Of a stretch of 20,695 nucleotides of DNA, positions 6,950 to 14,233 are shown piece after piece. Under the pieces are notes generated by a model. That model was not told where the DNA came from. It was given only the letters and a program-made list of their open reading frames with translations, and did no database searches. Position numbers and translations under genes: made by a program. Origin of the DNA: JBDSKH01 sp050245915 (GTDB lineage Bacteria > Actinomycetota > Actinomycetes > Actinomycetales > Microbacteriaceae); the NCBI GenBank assembly GCA_050245915.1, contig JBFWWZ010000047.1, positions 1 to 20,695 on the forward strand, in the 5' to 3' direction. Each line of letters begins with the position of its first letter. Position 1 is the first letter of the stretch.

Positions 6950-6989
6950 TCAACAGGCAGGACTTCGAGTCAGAGAAGAGGAGAGCATC

Positions 6990-7727
6990 ATGACGCGATT
7001 CACGGGAAAGACGGCCCTCATCACGGGCGGGGCCAGCGGAATCGGAAAGGCCGCGGCGAAGCAGCTCGCGGCGGGCGGCGCCAACGTCGTCATCGGCGAC
7101 ATCCAGGATGAGGCCGGAAAGGGGGTCGTCGACGAGATCGTCTCGGCCGGCGGCAACGCCGCGTACGTCCACCTCGACGTCACCGACGAGGACGACTGGA
7201 GCGCCGCGGTCGGCGAGGCCGTGCACCGCTACGGCGGGCTGACCACGCTGGTCAACAACGCGGGCATCGGCGACACGCTGCCCATCGAAGACACGCCGAA
7301 GGCCGACTGGGACAAGGTCATCGCCGTGACTCAGACGAGCGCGTTCCTCGGCATGAAGGCAGCGAGCGCCGAGTTGCAGAAGTCCGGCAACGGCGCGGTC
7401 GTCAACATCAGCTCGATGTACGGCATCGTCGGCGGACTGGGTGGCCCGAGCTACGCCGCCGCGAAGGGCGCCGTGCGGATCCTGACCAAGAACACGGCGC
7501 TGGGATGGGCCAAGAAGGGTGTGCGCGCCAACTCGGTCCACCCGGGGTTCATCGACACGCCCATTCTGGGCGACACCGACCGACGGTACCTGACCGATTC
7601 CACCCCGATGGGCCGTCTCGGCCGGCCGGAGGAGGTTGCGAACGTGATCGCGTTCCTGGCCAGCGACGAGTCGTCGTTCATGACCGGATCCGAAGTCGTC
7701 GTCGACGGCGGGTACACGGCAGGCTGA
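6990..7727 (+). CDS. SDR-family NAD(P)-dependent oxidoreductase
   Basis: This 245-aa classical short-chain dehydrogenase/reductase has the cofactor motif TGGASGIG (12-19), the acidic DIQD after strand 2 (37-40, favouring NAD over NADP), NNAG (89-92), catalytic S141/S142, Y155 and K159 (YxxxK), and the C-terminal GSEVVVDGGYTAG. It most resembles hydroxysteroid or cyclopentanol dehydrogenase-like SDRs. The substrate is an alcohol or ketone that cannot be named. The ATG is preceded by AGAGGAGAG, a strong ribosome site. It is divergent from marR and shares the operator at 6932-6949, so it is probably de-repressed when MarR binds its ligand. No signal peptide; cytoplasmic. Confidence 0.95.
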   Translation: MTRFTGKTALITGGASGIGKAAAKQLAAGGANVVIGDIQDEAGKGVVDEIVSAGGNAAYVHLDVTDEDDWSAAVGEAVHRYGGLTTLVNNAGIGDTLPIEDTPKADWDKVIAVTQTSAFLGMKAASAELQKSGNGAVVNISSMYGIVGGLGGPSYAAAKGAVRILTKNTALGWAKKGVRANSVHPGFIDTPILGDTDRRYLTDSTPMGRLGRPEEVANVIAFLASDESSFMTGSEVVVDGGYTAG

Positions 7728-7733
7728 CCCAGC

Positions 7734-7789
7734 GCGAGGGGCGCGGACCGTGCCCCTCGCCTAGGCTGGAGGTTTACCCTCCGCGCCCC
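7734..7789 (+). other. Competing inverted repeats between the SDR and Gre-like genes
   Basis: GCGAGGGGC (7734-7742) pairs perfectly with GCCCCTCGC (7752-7760), a 9-bp stem with a 9-nt loop. GGGGCGCGGA (7738-7747), which overlaps the first arm, pairs perfectly with TCCGCGCCCC (7780-7789), a 10-bp stem ending just before the GAAGGAG ribosome site. GGAGG/CCTCC (7768-7772 and 7778-7782) adds a third small stem. The two main pairings exclude one another. No T-tract follows, so this may be a Rho-type or T-less terminator of the SDR gene, or a leader switch for the next gene. Confidence 0.45.
7762..7767 (+). promoter_or_regulatory. Possible -10 element of the Gre-like gene
   Basis: TAGGCT fits the TAnnnT pattern seen at other promoters of this window and lies 39 nt before the ATG at 7807. 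No good -35 is visible, as the upstream bases are the GC-rich hairpin. Transcription from here would leave a leader with AGAAGGAG as the ribosome site. Confidence 0.3.
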
Positions 7790-7806
7790 GACAGAAGGAG
7801 CACACC

Positions 7807-8229
7807 ATGACGACACCGGCAGACGACGTGATCTGGCTGACCCCGCGCGCCCACGCGGCAGTCGTGGCAGAACTCGACCAGCTGACCCGCTCGGCCGCGC
7901 CCGGGCCGGAGGCCGAGGTGCGCATCCTGGAGCTGAAGGCCGTGCTGCGGCGGGCCGAGGTCGGCGACAAGCCCGACGACGGCCTCGTCGAACCCGGCAT
8001 GACCGTCACCGTGTCGTTCGACGGCGAAGCGGAGCCGTCGACTTTCCTGCTCGCGCAGCGCGGCTTCGTCGGTACCGACCCCGGCATCGAGCTGGATGTC
8101 TACCCGCCGACGTCTCCGTTGGGCGCGGCGATCGCGGGGAAGTTCCCCGGCGACGCGTTCGCCTACGAGACCCCGTCGGGGGGAACGGTCGGCGGCCGGA
8201 TCGTGGCCGCCGAGCCTTTCCGCAGCTAG
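7807..8229 (+). CDS. Short GreA/GreB-family protein lacking the acidic tip
   Basis: This 140-aa protein looks like a Gre transcript-cleavage factor or one of its relatives. The C-terminal half (PGMTVTVSFDGE..., then SPLGAAIAGKFPGDAFAYETPSGG) matches the FKBP-like Gre domain, with the diagnostic 'SP.G.A..GK..GD...Y.TP.G'. The N-terminal part has only short helices (TPRAHAAVVAELDQL and EVRILELKAVLRRAEVGD). The coiled-coil tip motif GDLSENxEY, whose two acidic residues give GreA its cleavage activity, is absent. It therefore probably binds the RNA polymerase secondary channel without stimulating cleavage, like Gfh1, Rnk or mycobacterial Rv3788-type proteins. The ATG has an AGAAGGAG site. Its position between MarR-controlled genes does not explain its role. 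Confidence 0.75.
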   Translation: MTTPADDVIWLTPRAHAAVVAELDQLTRSAAPGPEAEVRILELKAVLRRAEVGDKPDDGLVEPGMTVTVSFDGEAEPSTFLLAQRGFVGTDPGIELDVYPPTSPLGAAIAGKFPGDAFAYETPSGGTVGGRIVAAEPFRS

Positions 8230-8255
8230 GGGCCGGTTCGCGCCCGGCGCATCGG

Positions 8256-8290
8256 TTCAACCCCTCGTCACATAGTTGTATCTACAAACA
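8256..8290 (+). promoter_or_regulatory. Promoter with probable MarR operator 2
   Basis: A -35-like TTCAAC (8256-8261), 17 bp, and a -10-like TATCTA (8279-8284) precede the gene at 8304. The 18-mer TAGTTGTATCTACAAACA (8273-8290) overlaps the -10 and contains the perfect dyad TTGTA-TC-TACAA. It agrees at 14 of 18 positions with the operator between marR and the SDR gene. AGGAGAG directly follows as ribosome site. Confidence 0.6.
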
Positions 8291-8303
8291 AGGAGAGAAC
8301 AGA

Positions 8304-8882
8304 ATGACCAGCTTCACCATCATCGGAACCGGCAACATGGGCGGCGCCATCGGCAGCCTCCTCGCGGCCGGCGGCAACGATGTCACCTACATCGGCCACC
8401 AGGATTCGGGGGTCGCGCCGATCACGGGCGAGTACGTCGTGCTGGCCGTGCCCTACCCGGCCGTCAACGGCATCCTGGAGTCGTACGCCGGCCGCCTCGA
8501 CGGCAAGGTGATCGTCGACATCACGAACCCGCTGAACTTCGAGACCTTCGACTCGCTGACCGTCCCGGCCGGCAGCTCGGCGGCGGCGGAGATCCAGGCG
8601 AAGCTGCCGAACAGCACCGTGCTGAAGGCGTTCAACACCAACTTCGCCGCAACGCTCGCGGGCCGGCAGATCGGCGGGCTCCCGACCACGGTGCTCGTCG
8701 CCGGCCCCGCCGGTCGCCCGAAGCAGGACCTGATCGCGGCGGTCATCGCGGGCGGCCTGGCCGCGAAGGATGCCGGGTCGCTGGCGCGTGCGCACGAGCT
8801 CGAGGCGATCGGGTTCCTGCAGCTGACGCTGGCCGTCGGCGAGGAGATCGGCTGGACGGGCGGGTTCGCGGTCGCGGCCTGA
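8304..8882 (+). CDS. NADPH-dependent F420 reductase-like NAD(P)-binding protein
   Basis: This 192-aa Rossmann-fold protein has the dinucleotide motif GTGNMG at residues 8-13. It lines up with the F420H2:NADP oxidoreductase / ProC-like NADP-binding family: YVVLAVPYPAV, GKVIVDITNPLN, VLKAFNTNFA and the C-terminal ELEAIGFLQLTL are all typical. Members reduce F420 with NADPH or act as related dinucleotide reductases; some lack F420 binding, so the cofactor partner is open. The start has an AGGAGAG site and follows a clear promoter with a palindrome like the MarR operator. It is therefore probably co-induced with the SDR gene, perhaps as a redox detoxification unit. Confidence 0.88.
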   Translation: MTSFTIIGTGNMGGAIGSLLAAGGNDVTYIGHQDSGVAPITGEYVVLAVPYPAVNGILESYAGRLDGKVIVDITNPLNFETFDSLTVPAGSSAAAEIQAKLPNSTVLKAFNTNFAATLAGRQIGGLPTTVLVAGPAGRPKQDLIAAVIAGGLAAKDAGSLARAHELEAIGFLQLTLAVGEEIGWTGGFAVAA

Positions 8883-8926
8883 GCCGAAGGCTCACAGCCT
8901 GGTGCGGCATCGCCGCGGGGACGGAC

Positions 8927-8940
8927 AGGACGTTCGGTCC
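8927..8940 (+). promoter_or_regulatory. DosR-box-like sequence upstream of the metal P-type ATPase
   Basis: AGGACGTTCGGTCC differs from GGGACNNNNGNCCC at two positions. It shares the core GGACGTTCGG and 13 of 15 bases overall with the stronger box at 17487-17500. It is directly followed by TTGGTC (-35-like), and its centre lies exactly 30.5 bp before the -10-like CAGGCT, the same spacing as two other boxes. Confidence 0.55.
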
Positions 8941-8969
8941 TTGGTCTTCGCTGCGATCCGGACCAGGCT
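8941..8969 (+). promoter_or_regulatory. Predicted promoter of the metal P-type ATPase/Usp operon
   Basis: TTGGTC (8941-8946), a 17-bp spacer and CAGGCT (8964-8969) form a weak sigma-70-type promoter. The -10 ends seven bases before the ATG at 8977, which lacks a ribosome site, so a leaderless transcript is likely. The adjoining DosR-like box would provide activation. Confidence 0.45.
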
Positions 8970-8976
8970 GGGGTGC

Positions 8977-10833
8977 ATGATCGCGCGCATCACGTCCATC
9001 GTGCGGCGTTCGCCGATGCTCGGGGTGCTGGTCGCGGCGGGGATCATCGCCCTTGCGATCTGGGCTGCGGGGTTCCCGGTGATCGCGAGCTGGGTCGCCG
9101 GAGGCATCGCGGCCGTCGTCGGCCTGCTGCAGGTGGTCCAGCTGATCCGCGAGTTCCGGCAGGGGCGGTGGGGCCTCGATGTGCTGGCCATCCTCGCGAT
9201 CGCGGCGACCCTGTGGCTGGGGGACGCGCCCGCGGCGTACGTGGTCGCCGGCATGGTCGTCGGCGGGGCCGCCATCGAGCAGGCCGCCGCCGCTCGGGCC
9301 CAGCGCACGCTGGCCAGCCTCCTGTCGAAGGTGCCGCGCCTGGCGCACGTCGTCGGATCGGACGGCGTCACGGATGCGCCGATCGAGGAGGTGCGGATCG
9401 GTGACACCCTCCGCGTGAAGGTCGGCGAGCCGGTACCCGTCGACGCGACCCTGCTCGATGACGAGGCGGATCTCGACCAGTCGTCGCTGACCGGGGAGAG
9501 CCTGCCGGTCACCGTCGGCGCGGAGGCCGCGATCGCGAGCGGGTCGGTCGTCGTGGGCCGCGCGATCACCGTCCGGGCTGCCGCGGTCGCGTCCGAGAGC
9601 CAGTACCAGAAGATCGTCGCCATGGTGGCCGAGGCGGCGGGCACCAAGGGCCGGTTCATCCGGCTCGCCGACCGGATCGCGATCCCGTTCACCCTGACCG
9701 CCCTCACCATCGCCGCGCTCGCCTGGCTGATCTCCGGCGACCCGGTGCGTTTCGCCGAGGTGCTGGTCGTCGCGACCCCCTGTCCGCTGCTGGTCGCCGC
9801 GCCCACCGCGCTGATGGCCGGGATGGATCGCGCCGCGCGTGACGGAGTGGTCGTGAAGGGCGGCGACGCGTTCGAGCGCCTGGCGGTCGCCCGGACGGTG
9901 CTCTTCGACAAGACCGGGACGCTCACCCGCGGGGAGCCCGAACTCGTGCGCGTGGAGAGCATGCCGCCGTGGGATGAGGCGACGGTGCTGTCGATCGCCG
10001 CGGCCGCCGAGCAGCACTCGACGCATGTGCTGGCCGAGGCGATCGTGCGCGGCGCCGAGGAACGGGGCGTCCAGGCGGCCGCGCTCGGCGACGTGCGCGA
10101 GACGATCGGCCAGGGGATCGGCGCCGACTGGACCGGTAAGCCCGTGAAGCTCGGCAGGCAGGAGTTCTCGGGCGGGGACGCCGAGCCGCTCCCGGCGGGC
10201 GAGGTGGCGGTTCACCTCTCGATCGACGGTCGCCTGGCCGGGCGTCTCGTGCTGCGCGATCAGCTGAGATCCGACGCCGCCGAGGCCGTGCAGCGACTTC
10301 GAGCGCTCGGCATGTCGCGGATCGCCCTCGTCACCGGTGACGGCGACGCGAACGCGCAACGTGTCGCACAGGATGCCGGCATCACGGAGGTGCACTCGAG
10401 CATGCGGCCGGAGGGCAAGGTCGCGGTCGCGGCGACCACGGGCCGCACCGTGATGGTGGGAGACGGGGTGAACGACGCCCCGGTGCTCGCCGCCGCCGAT
10501 GTGGGGATCGCGATCGGCTCCCGCGGTGCGTCGGCCGCGAGCGAGACGGCGGATGTGGTGCTGCTGACACCGGAGCTGGTGCGCATCCCCCAGGCGATCC
10601 GCACCGCGCGGAACACCATGCGGATCGCGCGGCAGAGCGTCATCGCCGGAGTCATCGTGAGCCTCGCGTTGATGCTCGTCGCCTCGACCGGCGTCATCCC
10701 GGCGCTGATCGGCGCGCTCGCGCAGGAGACCGTCGACGTCATCACGATCCTGAACGGCCTGCGCGCTGCGCGCGCGTCGAAGGACCTTGTGCCCTTCGCC
10801 TCTCCCCGGGAGCCCGGCAAAGTGCCGGTATGA
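8977..10833 (+). CDS. Heavy-metal-translocating P1B-type ATPase
   Basis: This 618-aa membrane pump uses ATP to move a soft or transition metal ion. It has the actuator TGES (LDQSSLTGESLPV), a membrane metal site TPCPLL (C269), the phosphorylation motif DKTGTLT (D311), the nucleotide-site His in QHSTHVLAEAI, and GDGVNDAP (495-502). About six to eight helices are visible, including two N-terminal hairpins (14-55 and 67-97). There is no N-terminal metal-binding (HMA) domain. The site is TPCPL rather than CPC, so copper export is not implied and the metal is undetermined. I chose ATG 8977; the frame opens at a GTG at 8902, which would translate the promoter region. It overlaps the following usp gene by ATGA. 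A P-type ATPase (CtpF) is also in the mycobacterial DosR regulon. Confidence 0.93.
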   Translation: MIARITSIVRRSPMLGVLVAAGIIALAIWAAGFPVIASWVAGGIAAVVGLLQVVQLIREFRQGRWGLDVLAILAIAATLWLGDAPAAYVVAGMVVGGAAIEQAAAARAQRTLASLLSKVPRLAHVVGSDGVTDAPIEEVRIGDTLRVKVGEPVPVDATLLDDEADLDQSSLTGESLPVTVGAEAAIASGSVVVGRAITVRAAAVASESQYQKIVAMVAEAAGTKGRFIRLADRIAIPFTLTALTIAALAWLISGDPVRFAEVLVVATPCPLLVAAPTALMAGMDRAARDGVVVKGGDAFERLAVARTVLFDKTGTLTRGEPELVRVESMPPWDEATVLSIAAAAEQHSTHVLAEAIVRGAEERGVQAAALGDVRETIGQGIGADWTGKPVKLGRQEFSGGDAEPLPAGEVAVHLSIDGRLAGRLVLRDQLRSDAAEAVQRLRALGMSRIALVTGDGDANAQRVAQDAGITEVHSSMRPEGKVAVAATTGRTVMVGDGVNDAPVLAAADVGIAIGSRGASAASETADVVLLTPELVRIPQAIRTARNTMRIARQSVIAGVIVSLALMLVASTGVIPALIGALAQETVDVITILNGLRAARASKDLVPFASPREPGKVPV

Positions 10834-11687
10834 CAGATACCGAGAACTCCCAGATCGTCGTCGCGACCGATGGCGGAAGCGGAAGCCGGGCGGCCCTGCG
10901 GTGGGTCGCAGACCACCTGGGCGCACGCGCCGCACAGGTGCGGATCGTGACGGTGGCCGAGGCCGCGCATCCGGAGGTCTCGATCGCGCTGACCGCGGCG
11001 GAGCGCGCCCTCGGCGCCATCGGCGCCGAATGGACGGTGACGGCCGAGCTGCTGGATGGCGATCCGGCGCAGGCCATCTCCGAGGCCGCGCAGGGAGCGT
11101 CGCTCCTCGTCGTCGGCGCACGCACCGGCGGTGGTGCGCTCACATCGCCGCGCGTGCCGGCGAGGGTCGCCGGCCTCGCCACCTGCCCGGTCGTCGTCGT
11201 CCCCGACGACTGGTCGCCGGGACCCGGCCCGATCGTGGTCGGCAGCTCGGTCGATGCCGCATCCGATCACGCCCTCGACCTCGCCGCGGAGATCGCGGAA
11301 CGGGAGGGTCGCGCGCTGGTTCTCGCGCACGCCTGGGAGCTGCCCGTCGTCGGTGACATCCCGCCCGCCCCCGGTGGCCCCGAGTCGATCCCCGAACGGC
11401 AGCGTGACGCGCTCGACCAGATCGCGGGTGATCTGCGCAGAGCCCACCCGGATCTGGAGGTCACCGTCGATCTGCGCAACGGTGCTGCCGCGGCCTCACT
11501 CGCGGATGCCGCGGCGGAGGCCGCGATGCTCATCGTCGGCCGCCGGGATCGCCCGGCGGCGGCCCGCCTGCTTCTCGGGTCGGTCAGCCACCGTCTGGTC
11601 GCGGATCCCCCCTGCCCCGTCATGGTCATTCCCGGGCCGCCGCCCGGCATCCGAACCATGGGCGACGTCCCCGACGAAGGCCTCTGA
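10830..11687 (+). CDS. Tandem universal stress protein (UspA family)
   Basis: This 285-aa protein has two Usp domains: residues about 8-125 (IVVATDGGSGSRAALRWV ... CPVVVVP) and 133-270 (IVVGSSVDAASDHALDLAAEIA ... CPVMVIP). The ATP motif G-2x-G-9x-G[ST] is degenerate in domain 1 and partly kept in domain 2 (GRRDRPAAARLLLGS, with D in place of the second G). Tandem Usp proteins are typical of mycobacterial dormancy regulons. It is cytoplasmic, with no signal peptide. The ATG overlaps the ATPase stop, so the stress protein and the pump are made together; the Usp may sense nucleotide level or regulate the pump, but this is inference. It converges with the MgtA-type gene. Confidence 0.92.
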   Translation: MTDTENSQIVVATDGGSGSRAALRWVADHLGARAAQVRIVTVAEAAHPEVSIALTAAERALGAIGAEWTVTAELLDGDPAQAISEAAQGASLLVVGARTGGGALTSPRVPARVAGLATCPVVVVPDDWSPGPGPIVVGSSVDAASDHALDLAAEIAEREGRALVLAHAWELPVVGDIPPAPGGPESIPERQRDALDQIAGDLRRAHPDLEVTVDLRNGAAAASLADAAAEAAMLIVGRRDRPAAARLLLGSVSHRLVADPPCPVMVIPGPPPGIRTMGDVPDEGL

Positions 11688-11693
11688 CCCGCA

Positions 11694-11714
11694 CCGCGTG
11701 GGCCCCGTCCGCGG
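11694..11714. terminator. Possible weak terminator between convergent genes
   Basis: CCGCG (11694-11698) and CGCGG (11710-11714) can form a 5-bp stem with an 11-nt loop in the 27-bp gap between the convergent usp and MgtA-type genes. No T-tract is present on either side. The evidence is thin. Confidence 0.25.
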
Positions 11715-14213
11715 CTAGCGGATCAGCCGCTTGAGCAGCTCGTTGGCGGCGACGTACGCCGACAGCACGAGAGCCAGCACCAGCAGCAGTTGCGGAGGCG
11801 CGGGCTGAATCGCGAGGAGCTCGCCGGCCGGCGGGAGATACGGGAGGGCGACCGTGATCGCGGCGACCGCGACGCTCAAGATCAGCAGCAGTCGCCCGGG
11901 CTTCGATCTCCAGATGGGCCGGCTGGTTCGCAAGGAGAAGAGCACCGCGAGTTCCGTGAGGGTGGACATCACGAACCACGCACTCTGGAAGAGCGTCTCG
12001 CCGGCGCCGAACCCGTAGACGAGCACCGCGAAGGTGATCAGGTCGAACGTCGTCGACAGCAGGCCGAACGCCAGCATGAAGGTGCGGATGCGGTGCAGAT
12101 CCCATCGCACGGGCCGGGTGAGCTGGTCGGGATCGACGTGGTCGGAGGCGATCGCCATCGCCGGGATGTCGCTCAGGAAGTTCAGCAAGAGGATCTGGCG
12201 CGGCAGCAGCGGCAGGAACGGCAGCACGAGGCTGGCCACCGCCATCGACGCCATGTTGCCGAAGTTGGCGCTGGTGGTGAGGCGGATGTACTTGACGGTG
12301 TTGGCGAACGTCTCGCGACCGAGCTTCACCGCGTCGATGACGACGTCGAGGCCCTTGTCGAGCAGCACGACGCTCGACGCCTGCTTGGCGATGTCGACCG
12401 CGGCGTCGACCGAGATCCCCACATCCGCGGCATGCAGCGCGGGGGCGTCGTTGATCCCGTCGCCGAGGAACGCGACCACATCTCCGTGCGCGCGGAGGGC
12501 GGCGACGATGCGCTCCTTGTGCATCGGTTCCACCTCGGCGAAGACCTGGATGCCGCGGGCGGCGATCGCGAGGCGGGCGCCCTCGAGGCGGTCGAGGTCG
12601 CGCCCTGTCGCGATCTTCGTCGCGTCGAGACCGACCGCGATGGCCGTGGCACGGGCGGCCGCGGCGCTGTCGCCGGTGATCAGCCGAACTCCCACCCCGA
12701 GCTCGGCGAGGGCGGCGACGGATGCCGCGGCAGTGGGCTTCGGGGGGTCGGCGAAGACCAGGAGCCCCTGCAACGTCATGCCGCGCTCCTCCGCCAGCGT
12801 GAGCCTGGAGGGCGCCGCACGCGTGGCGACGGCGAGCACCCGCTTGCCGGACCGGCAGAGGGACTCCGACAGCTCTTCGACCGCTCGCCGATCCGATTCC
12901 CACCGGTCCGGATCACTCTCCGCCTGCTGCGTGCACACGGCGAGGACGGATGCGACGGCTCCCTTCGACACCAGGGTGGGCACCCCGTCCACCGGGACGA
13001 CGACGCTCAGCCGTTTGCGCTGGAAGTCGTACGGCAGCTCGCCGGATGCCGTCGCATCCGAGGGGCACGCCCGCAGGATCGCCGCATCGATGGGATTGCG
13101 GAAGCCCTGCTGGCTGTGGGCATTCGCCGCGGCGAGGGAGAGCACGAACGCGCTCGGAGCGCCCGAGGGATCGATGGCTTCGTCGAGCTGCGCGGTGCCG
13201 TCGGTGAGGGTGCCCGTCTTGTCGGTGCACAGGATGGTGATCGACCCGAGATCCTCGATGGCGTCGAGGCGCTTCACGACCACTCGGCGGGCAGCCAGAC
13301 GCCGGGCTCCGGTCGCGAGGCTGACCGAGACGATGGCCGGCAGCATCTGCGGGGTGATCCCGACGGCGAGAGAGAGGGAGAAGAGGAGCGCCTCGAACAG
13401 CGGCCGGCCGAATGCCCAGTTCACCACGAAGATGAACACGGTGAGGGCGCCGATCAGACGGACGAGCAGCCACCCGAACTGCGCGATCCCCTTCTCGAAC
13501 GCGGTCTTCACGGGGGCGCCGGCGATCGAGTGCGTCACCCGCCCGAACTCGGTGTCACTGCCGATCGCCATGACGAGCGCGGTCGCCTCGCCGCTCACGA
13601 CATGGCTGCCGAACTGGACGACGGTGACCCGAGCCGCCACCGGCGCGTCGGCGGCGACCGTGCCGTTCGCATCCTTCTCCGCCGGGAACGACTCCCCGGT
13701 GAGGGCCGATGCGTCGACCTGCAGGGTGGAGCTCTCGATCACGCGGCAGTCGGCGGGCACCAGGTCGCCCGCGGCGAGCAGGATCACATCGCCCACGACC
13801 ACGTCGCCGACGCGCACCTCCCGCTCCGCCCCGTCGCGGAGCACCCGTGCCGTGACCTGGACGCTCGCCAGCAGCTCGGCGACCGCCGCATCCGCGCGAT
13901 TCTCCTGCCAGAACCCGAGCAGCCCGCTCGCGACGATGATGGCGATGATGATCGCCCCGTCGATCACGTCGCCGAGGACCATCGCGACGATCGTGGCGCC
14001 CGCCAGCACGAGCACGATCGGGCTGGTGAACTGGCTGAGCAGGATCGTGAGCGCCGGACGACGGCGATGCTCACCGAGAGGATCCGCGTCCCGGCCCCGG
14101 CGCCGAGTCGCGTCGTCGGAGGTCAGGCCGTCCGGGGACGACCGCGCGATCTCGAATGCGCTGCGGGCAGAGCGCGCCCAGTAGGGGATCCGGGTGTCGG
14201 TACCGAGCCGCAT
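11715..14213 (-). CDS. mgtA: MgtA-type (P3) magnesium/cation-transporting P-type ATPase
   Basis: This 832-aa pump has the complete P-type machinery: N-terminal cytoplasmic region, helices at about 60-80 and 84-101, actuator DASALTGESFPAEK (TGES at 172-175), helices near 250-265 and 272-300, phosphorylation DKTGTLT (D331), GDGINDAPAL, and a C-terminal six-helix block (FGNMASMAVASLVLPFLPLL onward). The helix 4 sequence VGITPQMLP (284-292) and ANFGNMAS place it with MgtA/MgtB magnesium importers. E. coli MgtA has TPEMLP, so Glu is replaced by Gln here, and substrate identity is less certain. The start ATG 14213 lies 20 bp after the stop of a usp gene, and no clear ribosome site precedes it. The two probably form one operon driven from the 15026-15142 region. 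Confidence 0.92.
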   Translation of the reverse strand: MRLGTDTRIPYWARSARSAFEIARSSPDGLTSDDATRRRGRDADPLGEHRRRPALTILLSQFTSPIVLVLAGATIVAMVLGDVIDGAIIIAIIVASGLLGFWQENRADAAVAELLASVQVTARVLRDGAEREVRVGDVVVGDVILLAAGDLVPADCRVIESSTLQVDASALTGESFPAEKDANGTVAADAPVAARVTVVQFGSHVVSGEATALVMAIGSDTEFGRVTHSIAGAPVKTAFEKGIAQFGWLLVRLIGALTVFIFVVNWAFGRPLFEALLFSLSLAVGITPQMLPAIVSVSLATGARRLAARRVVVKRLDAIEDLGSITILCTDKTGTLTDGTAQLDEAIDPSGAPSAFVLSLAAANAHSQQGFRNPIDAAILRACPSDATASGELPYDFQRKRLSVVVPVDGVPTLVSKGAVASVLAVCTQQAESDPDRWESDRRAVEELSESLCRSGKRVLAVATRAAPSRLTLAEERGMTLQGLLVFADPPKPTAAASVAALAELGVGVRLITGDSAAAARATAIAVGLDATKIATGRDLDRLEGARLAIAARGIQVFAEVEPMHKERIVAALRAHGDVVAFLGDGINDAPALHAADVGISVDAAVDIAKQASSVVLLDKGLDVVIDAVKLGRETFANTVKYIRLTTSANFGNMASMAVASLVLPFLPLLPRQILLLNFLSDIPAMAIASDHVDPDQLTRPVRWDLHRIRTFMLAFGLLSTTFDLITFAVLVYGFGAGETLFQSAWFVMSTLTELAVLFSLRTSRPIWRSKPGRLLLILSVAVAAITVALPYLPPAGELLAIQPAPPQLLLVLALVLSAYVAANELLKRLIR

Positions 14214-14233
14214 CTAGAGAAGTGTGGACCGGA

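Noticed and set aside
7744..7757. CGGACCGTGCCCCT as a DosR-like box before the Gre-like gene.
   Set aside because: It fits the pattern poorly and is part of the stem-loop arms described at 7734-7789.
8743..11121. A 792-codon open frame on the minus strand opposite the metal ATPase.
   Set aside because: Low-complexity Arg/Pro/His-rich translation without motifs; the plus strand has DKTGTLT, TGES and GDGVNDAP in order.
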